Of a stretch of DNA of 16,469 nucleotides, positions 13,885 to 16,469 are shown piece after piece. The notes under the pieces are model-generated. The model was not told the DNA's origin. It searched no databases and saw nothing but the letters and a program-made list of their open reading frames with translations. Made by a program: the position numbers and the translations under genes. How positions within the stretch are numbered: the stretch's first letter is position 1; each line of letters begins with the position of its first letter. Source of the stretch: Novosphingobium sp. (GTDB taxonomy: Bacteria > Pseudomonadota > Alphaproteobacteria > Sphingomonadales > Sphingomonadaceae); the NCBI GenBank assembly GCA_021299075.1, contig JAJTFU010000019.1, forward strand, positions 1 to 16,469, in the 5' to 3' direction.

Positions 13885-15576
13885 TTACCTTCCCTGGGCG
13901 CGCCAGCGCTGGACGGTGCGCTGGACCATTTCCTCTTCGCCGCCGGCATCGCGCCACAGTTCGCTGATCGAAGGGTCGGCCGAGGCCGGACGCTTCATCT
14001 CTTCGAGATCATCGAAGGCGACGCGGATCGGGATCGAAACGCCCTCGCCGCAGATGATGCATTCGCGGTTGCGCAGCGCCGGAATCGAATCGAGGAAGCC
14101 GCGCGCGCCTTCGGGCATGGCGGCCTTCACGAAGGCTTGGTCGCGATCGTTGTTGAGGCGCATCGATATGATCGTGCCGCACTGCGAGAGCACGCCTTCA
14201 GCCAGGTCAGACGGGCGCTGGGTAATCAGGCCCAGGCTGACGCCGTACTTACGGCCTTCCTTGGCGATCCGGCTAAGGATCCGGCCGACCGAGGAGCCAT
14301 CGGCGTTCTTTTCGTTCGGAACGTAGCGGTGGGCTTCTTCGCAGATCAGCAGGACCGGGCGGGTTTTCTCGTCACGCGCCCAGATCGCGAAGTCGAAGAC
14401 CATGCGGCTGAGCACGGCGACCACGGTGGAGGTGATGTCGGACGGCACGCCCGAGACGTCGATGATCGAGATCGGCTTGCCGCGGCTCGGCAAGCGGAAG
14501 ATCTTGGAGATGAACTCGGCCATGGTGTCGCCGACCAGCATGCCGGAGAACATGAATTGGAAGCGCGGATCGGCCTTCAGCTCGTCGATCTTGTTCTTGA
14601 TCCGCATGAACGGGGCCGAGGACGTCGCCTTGTCGAGCTTGCCCATCTCGCTCTGGATCAGGTTGGTCAGGTCAGACAGAAGATAGGGGATCGGGCTGTC
14701 GACCGTGATCTTGCCCATGGTTTCGGCTAGGCGGTTCTTCGACCGCGCGGCGAGCAGGCACTTGCCGAGGATGTCCATGTCCTCCTGCCGGTCGTTGCCG
14801 CTGGAGGTCAGGAACACTTCGCAGTGCTCTTCGAAGTTCATCAGCCAATAGGGCATCTGCAGGTTCGAAACGTCGAAGATCATCCCTGTCTGCTTGAACG
14901 CGGCGGAATATTCGCCGTGCGGGTCGATCATCACGATGTGACCTTCGGGCGCGCTCTCGCAAATCCGGTGGAGGATCAGCGCGGCGCTGGTCGACTTGCC
15001 GGTACCGGTCGAACCGAGCAGGGCGAAGTGCTTGCCCAGCATCGAATCGATGTAGAGCCCGGCGCGGATGTCCTTGGTCGGGAACACCGTGCCAACCTGG
15101 ATCGAGGAGCGGCCATCGCTGGCATAGATCTGGCGCAGGTCGTTGCTGGTAGCCGGATAGATCAGCGCCCCGGGGATCGGATAGCGCGTCACACCGCGGC
15201 GGAAGGAGTGGATGCGGCCGGTCAGGCGCTCTTCATCGCCTTCGCCCAGGAAGTCGATCTGGGCCATGATCCCGCCAGGGGTCTTGGAATCCTGGCGCTG
15301 GGTGCGGACCGAGGCGAGCAGCCAGCCCTTGCCGACGCGAATCTTGATCTGGCTGCCGACTTGGCCTGCCAGCGCGATCGACGGATCGGCATCTTCGGTG
15401 CATTCCTGCAGACGCTGGAGATCGAGCGCAATCGCCGAGCCCGAACCGGCAATTTCCAGCACGATGCCGATCGGCTCGCGGGCATTGTCGATAGCCTGCC
15501 CTGCCGCAGCCGGAGCGGCTTCAGCCTCCGCCGAATTGTCGCGTTGCCCGAAACCGCTGCTATTCAATCCGTCCAT
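13885..15576 (-). CDS. HerA-like hexameric ATPase / DUF87-domain protein
   Basis: A 563-residue P-loop ATPase of the HerA/FtsK superfamily (helicase HerA central domain, DUF87). A disordered Ala/Glu-rich N-terminus (about 1-32) precedes a HAS-barrel-like beta domain (about 35-140). The ATPase core has Walker A GSTGTGKS (188-195), IDPHGEYS (217-224), Walker B VLLICEEAHR (408-417) with acidic E413/E414, GRKYG with a likely arginine finger R442, and ITQRPSDL (451-458). A C-terminal tail follows. HerA proteins pump DNA and usually pair with the nuclease NurA or, in defence systems, with Sir2 or other effectors; no such partner is adjacent. AAGGGA about 12 bases upstream supports the ATG at 15576. 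I infer a housekeeping or DNA-processing role rather than defence. Confidence 0.88.
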   Translation of the reverse strand: MDGLNSSGFGQRDNSAEAEAAPAAAGQAIDNAREPIGIVLEIAGSGSAIALDLQRLQECTEDADPSIALAGQVGSQIKIRVGKGWLLASVRTQRQDSKTPGGIMAQIDFLGEGDEERLTGRIHSFRRGVTRYPIPGALIYPATSNDLRQIYASDGRSSIQVGTVFPTKDIRAGLYIDSMLGKHFALLGSTGTGKSTSAALILHRICESAPEGHIVMIDPHGEYSAAFKQTGMIFDVSNLQMPYWLMNFEEHCEVFLTSSGNDRQEDMDILGKCLLAARSKNRLAETMGKITVDSPIPYLLSDLTNLIQSEMGKLDKATSSAPFMRIKNKIDELKADPRFQFMFSGMLVGDTMAEFISKIFRLPSRGKPISIIDVSGVPSDITSTVVAVLSRMVFDFAIWARDEKTRPVLLICEEAHRYVPNEKNADGSSVGRILSRIAKEGRKYGVSLGLITQRPSDLAEGVLSQCGTIISMRLNNDRDQAFVKAAMPEGARGFLDSIPALRNRECIICGEGVSIPIRVAFDDLEEMKRPASADPSISELWRDAGGEEEMVQRTVQRWRAQGR

Positions 15577-15650
15577 GCCGCTGGCGTCCCTTGTTCTTTC
15601 GCCCTATTTTTTGGCGCAGGGAACCCATAGGCTTGGGCGGTTAAAATGGC

Positions 15651-16403
15651 TTAAACGAGCGCGAAGAGCCGTCCGGCGACAAAGCCCATGCCGACCGACA
15701 CCATAACGGCGAGCAGACCATAGAAGAACCCATTGTTATCAGCGAACTGGGCGACCAGCCGCTCGAACCCGACCTTGCGGACTTCGACCCTGGCCACGGC
15801 CGAGGCGACGACGCGCCCCCGGCTGATTGCAAAGGTTTCGGCAGTATAGGTGCCGGTCTGGACCGAGGACGGCAGGCTGATCCGGGCCTGGTAGAGCACC
15901 TGCTCGCTGACCTGGACCCCGCGCGGATCCTCCTTGTACAGCCCCTCCCGCACCCGTCGTTCGACGAGCCCGGCGGAAAAACGGCGCTGCTCGGCAGGAT
16001 CGAAGGCCCCGATCGGCGAGAGCTGGAGCCAGGGGAGGCCGAGTTCGTAAATCGCTGCGGTCTTCTGATCGACAATCTTGTCGATCGGCTTGGACGAGGC
16101 GACCGCGAAGAAGGCCGGGGCGGACCGAAACTCAGCGCTGGCGGCATTGACCCATATCCCGGCAATGCGCTGCTTCTCGCGCAGGATGATTGCGTTGGTC
16201 GGGCCCTTCAGCACCACGACGATGTCATAGTCCTGCCCCGCCCGGCTGCCCTCTGGCGTCAGGATTGCGCCGAACAGCAGCAGTTCGGTTCCGGTGAAGC
16301 CCTGGCGGACCTGAATTTCGTGCTGCGACACTTCCGGCACCAGGATCGGGTCGCGCGCCCCGCCCAGCAGGATCAGGCAGAGGATTGCCAGCAGCACCCT
16401 CAC
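15651..16403 (-). CDS. TIGR02186 family membrane-anchored periplasmic protein
   Basis: A 250-residue protein matching the alphaproteobacterial TIGR02186 / Alph_Pro_TM family, recognised by memory. It begins with a signal sequence (MRVLLAILCLILLGGA), continues as a beta-rich periplasmic domain (VSQHEIQVRQGFTGTELLLFGAI, YDIVVVLKGP, QVLYQARISLPSSVQTGTYTAETF) and ends in one transmembrane helix (about 225-248, GFFYGLLAVMVSVGMGF) with a short tail. The GTG start at 16401-16403 overlaps the stop of the upstream TauE/SafE-type gene by 4 bases (GTGA), so the pair is translationally coupled. The function is unknown; partnership with the transporter, perhaps in sulfur or organic-acid export, is an inference from the conserved pairing. 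Confidence 0.85.
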   Translation of the reverse strand: MRVLLAILCLILLGGARDPILVPEVSQHEIQVRQGFTGTELLLFGAILTPEGSRAGQDYDIVVVLKGPTNAIILREKQRIAGIWVNAASAEFRSAPAFFAVASSKPIDKIVDQKTAAIYELGLPWLQLSPIGAFDPAEQRRFSAGLVERRVREGLYKEDPRGVQVSEQVLYQARISLPSSVQTGTYTAETFAISRGRVVASAVARVEVRKVGFERLVAQFADNNGFFYGLLAVMVSVGMGFVAGRLFALV

Positions 16404-16469
16404 AGCGGGCTGTCCGTGTAGATCTCGTCCGGCTGCCAGGCCAAGCCAATCAGCATCCGCAATGCGATG
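16400..16469 (-). CDS. C-terminal end of a TauE/SafE (TSUP) family transporter, cut by the window edge
   Basis: The last 22 codons of a gene entering from the right edge read IALRMLIGLAWQPDEIYTDS... and stop with TGA at 16400-16402. The RMLIGL...P-DEIYT ending resembles the C-terminus of sulfite exporter TauE/SafE family proteins, and a TSUP transporter is the gene I recall upstream of TIGR02186 proteins. The fragment is too short to prove the family. Confidence 0.55.
   Translation of the reverse strand, partial: IALRMLIGLAWQPDEIYTDSPL

Noticed and set aside
15641..15654. TTAA-N6-TTAA resembling a CtrA box upstream of the HerA-like gene
   Set aside because: The spacing is 6 rather than the required 7 bases and the first half overlaps normal AT-rich sequence near a stop codon.
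1..16469. CRISPR array, rRNA, insertion sequence or toxin-antitoxin pair
   Set aside because: No regularly spaced repeats, rRNA-like segments, transposase genes with terminal repeats or paired small genes were seen on either strand.

Overview
The window looks like a piece of an alphaproteobacterial chromosome, most likely from the Sphingomonadales (Novosphingobium/Erythrobacter/Sphingomonas type). This is inferred from the high GC content, the tightly overlapping operons, and a set of proteins typical of that group: an NDUFA9-like dehydrogenase, a TIGR02186-type membrane protein beside a TauE/SafE-type transporter, a STAS-MlaE fusion, and small secreted orphan proteins.

Region 1 (1-2060) is accessory DNA: the end of an integrated element. 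It carries the 3' part of a putative PD-(D/E)XK nuclease gene whose C-terminus looks damaged. Facing it is an intact P4-type tyrosine integrase. Three copies of a 9-base motif (TGGGGGCCA) lie just upstream of the integrase. The element abuts the 3' end of a tRNA-Leu(CAG) gene (2060-2146, minus strand), the usual target for this kind of integrase. The tRNA has a recognisable -35 box and a leader hairpin.

Region 2 (2355-4566) is chromosomal: an NDUFA9-like NAD(P)-binding protein on plus, overlapping tail-to-tail by 4 bases with a glutathione S-transferase on minus, then a Met/Ala-rich secreted protein of unknown function.

Region 3 (8773 down to 4680, minus strand) is a lipid-transport operon. 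It encodes a permease with a fused STAS domain (MlaB-MlaE), the ATPase (MlaF), an MCE substrate-binding protein (MlaD) and an ABC-associated lipoprotein, with 4-base start/stop overlaps or very short gaps. A small secreted two-cysteine protein and possibly a 44-residue ORF follow. Together the Mla-type proteins should move phospholipids between the inner and outer membranes. No MlaA or MlaC is present here.

Region 4 (8874-13878, plus strand) holds valS, divergent from the Mla operon. A REP-like imperfect palindrome follows directly after its stop codon. Next come queE (queuosine/7-deazaguanine pathway) and a MATE efflux transporter that overlaps queE by 4 bases.

Region 5 (16469 down to 13885, minus strand) has the last residues of a TauE/SafE-type transporter, a TIGR02186-family membrane-anchored periplasmic protein overlapping it by 4 bases, and a HerA-like hexameric ATPase that converges on the MATE gene with a 6-base gap.

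No CRISPR array, rRNA, insertion sequence or replication origin was seen. There is no gene-free stretch longer than about 300 bases. The many long antisense reading frames are high-GC shadows. I see no convincing new multi-gene system. The best leads are the damaged nuclease at the island edge, the unknown secreted proteins attached to the Mla operon, and the partnerless HerA-like ATPase.
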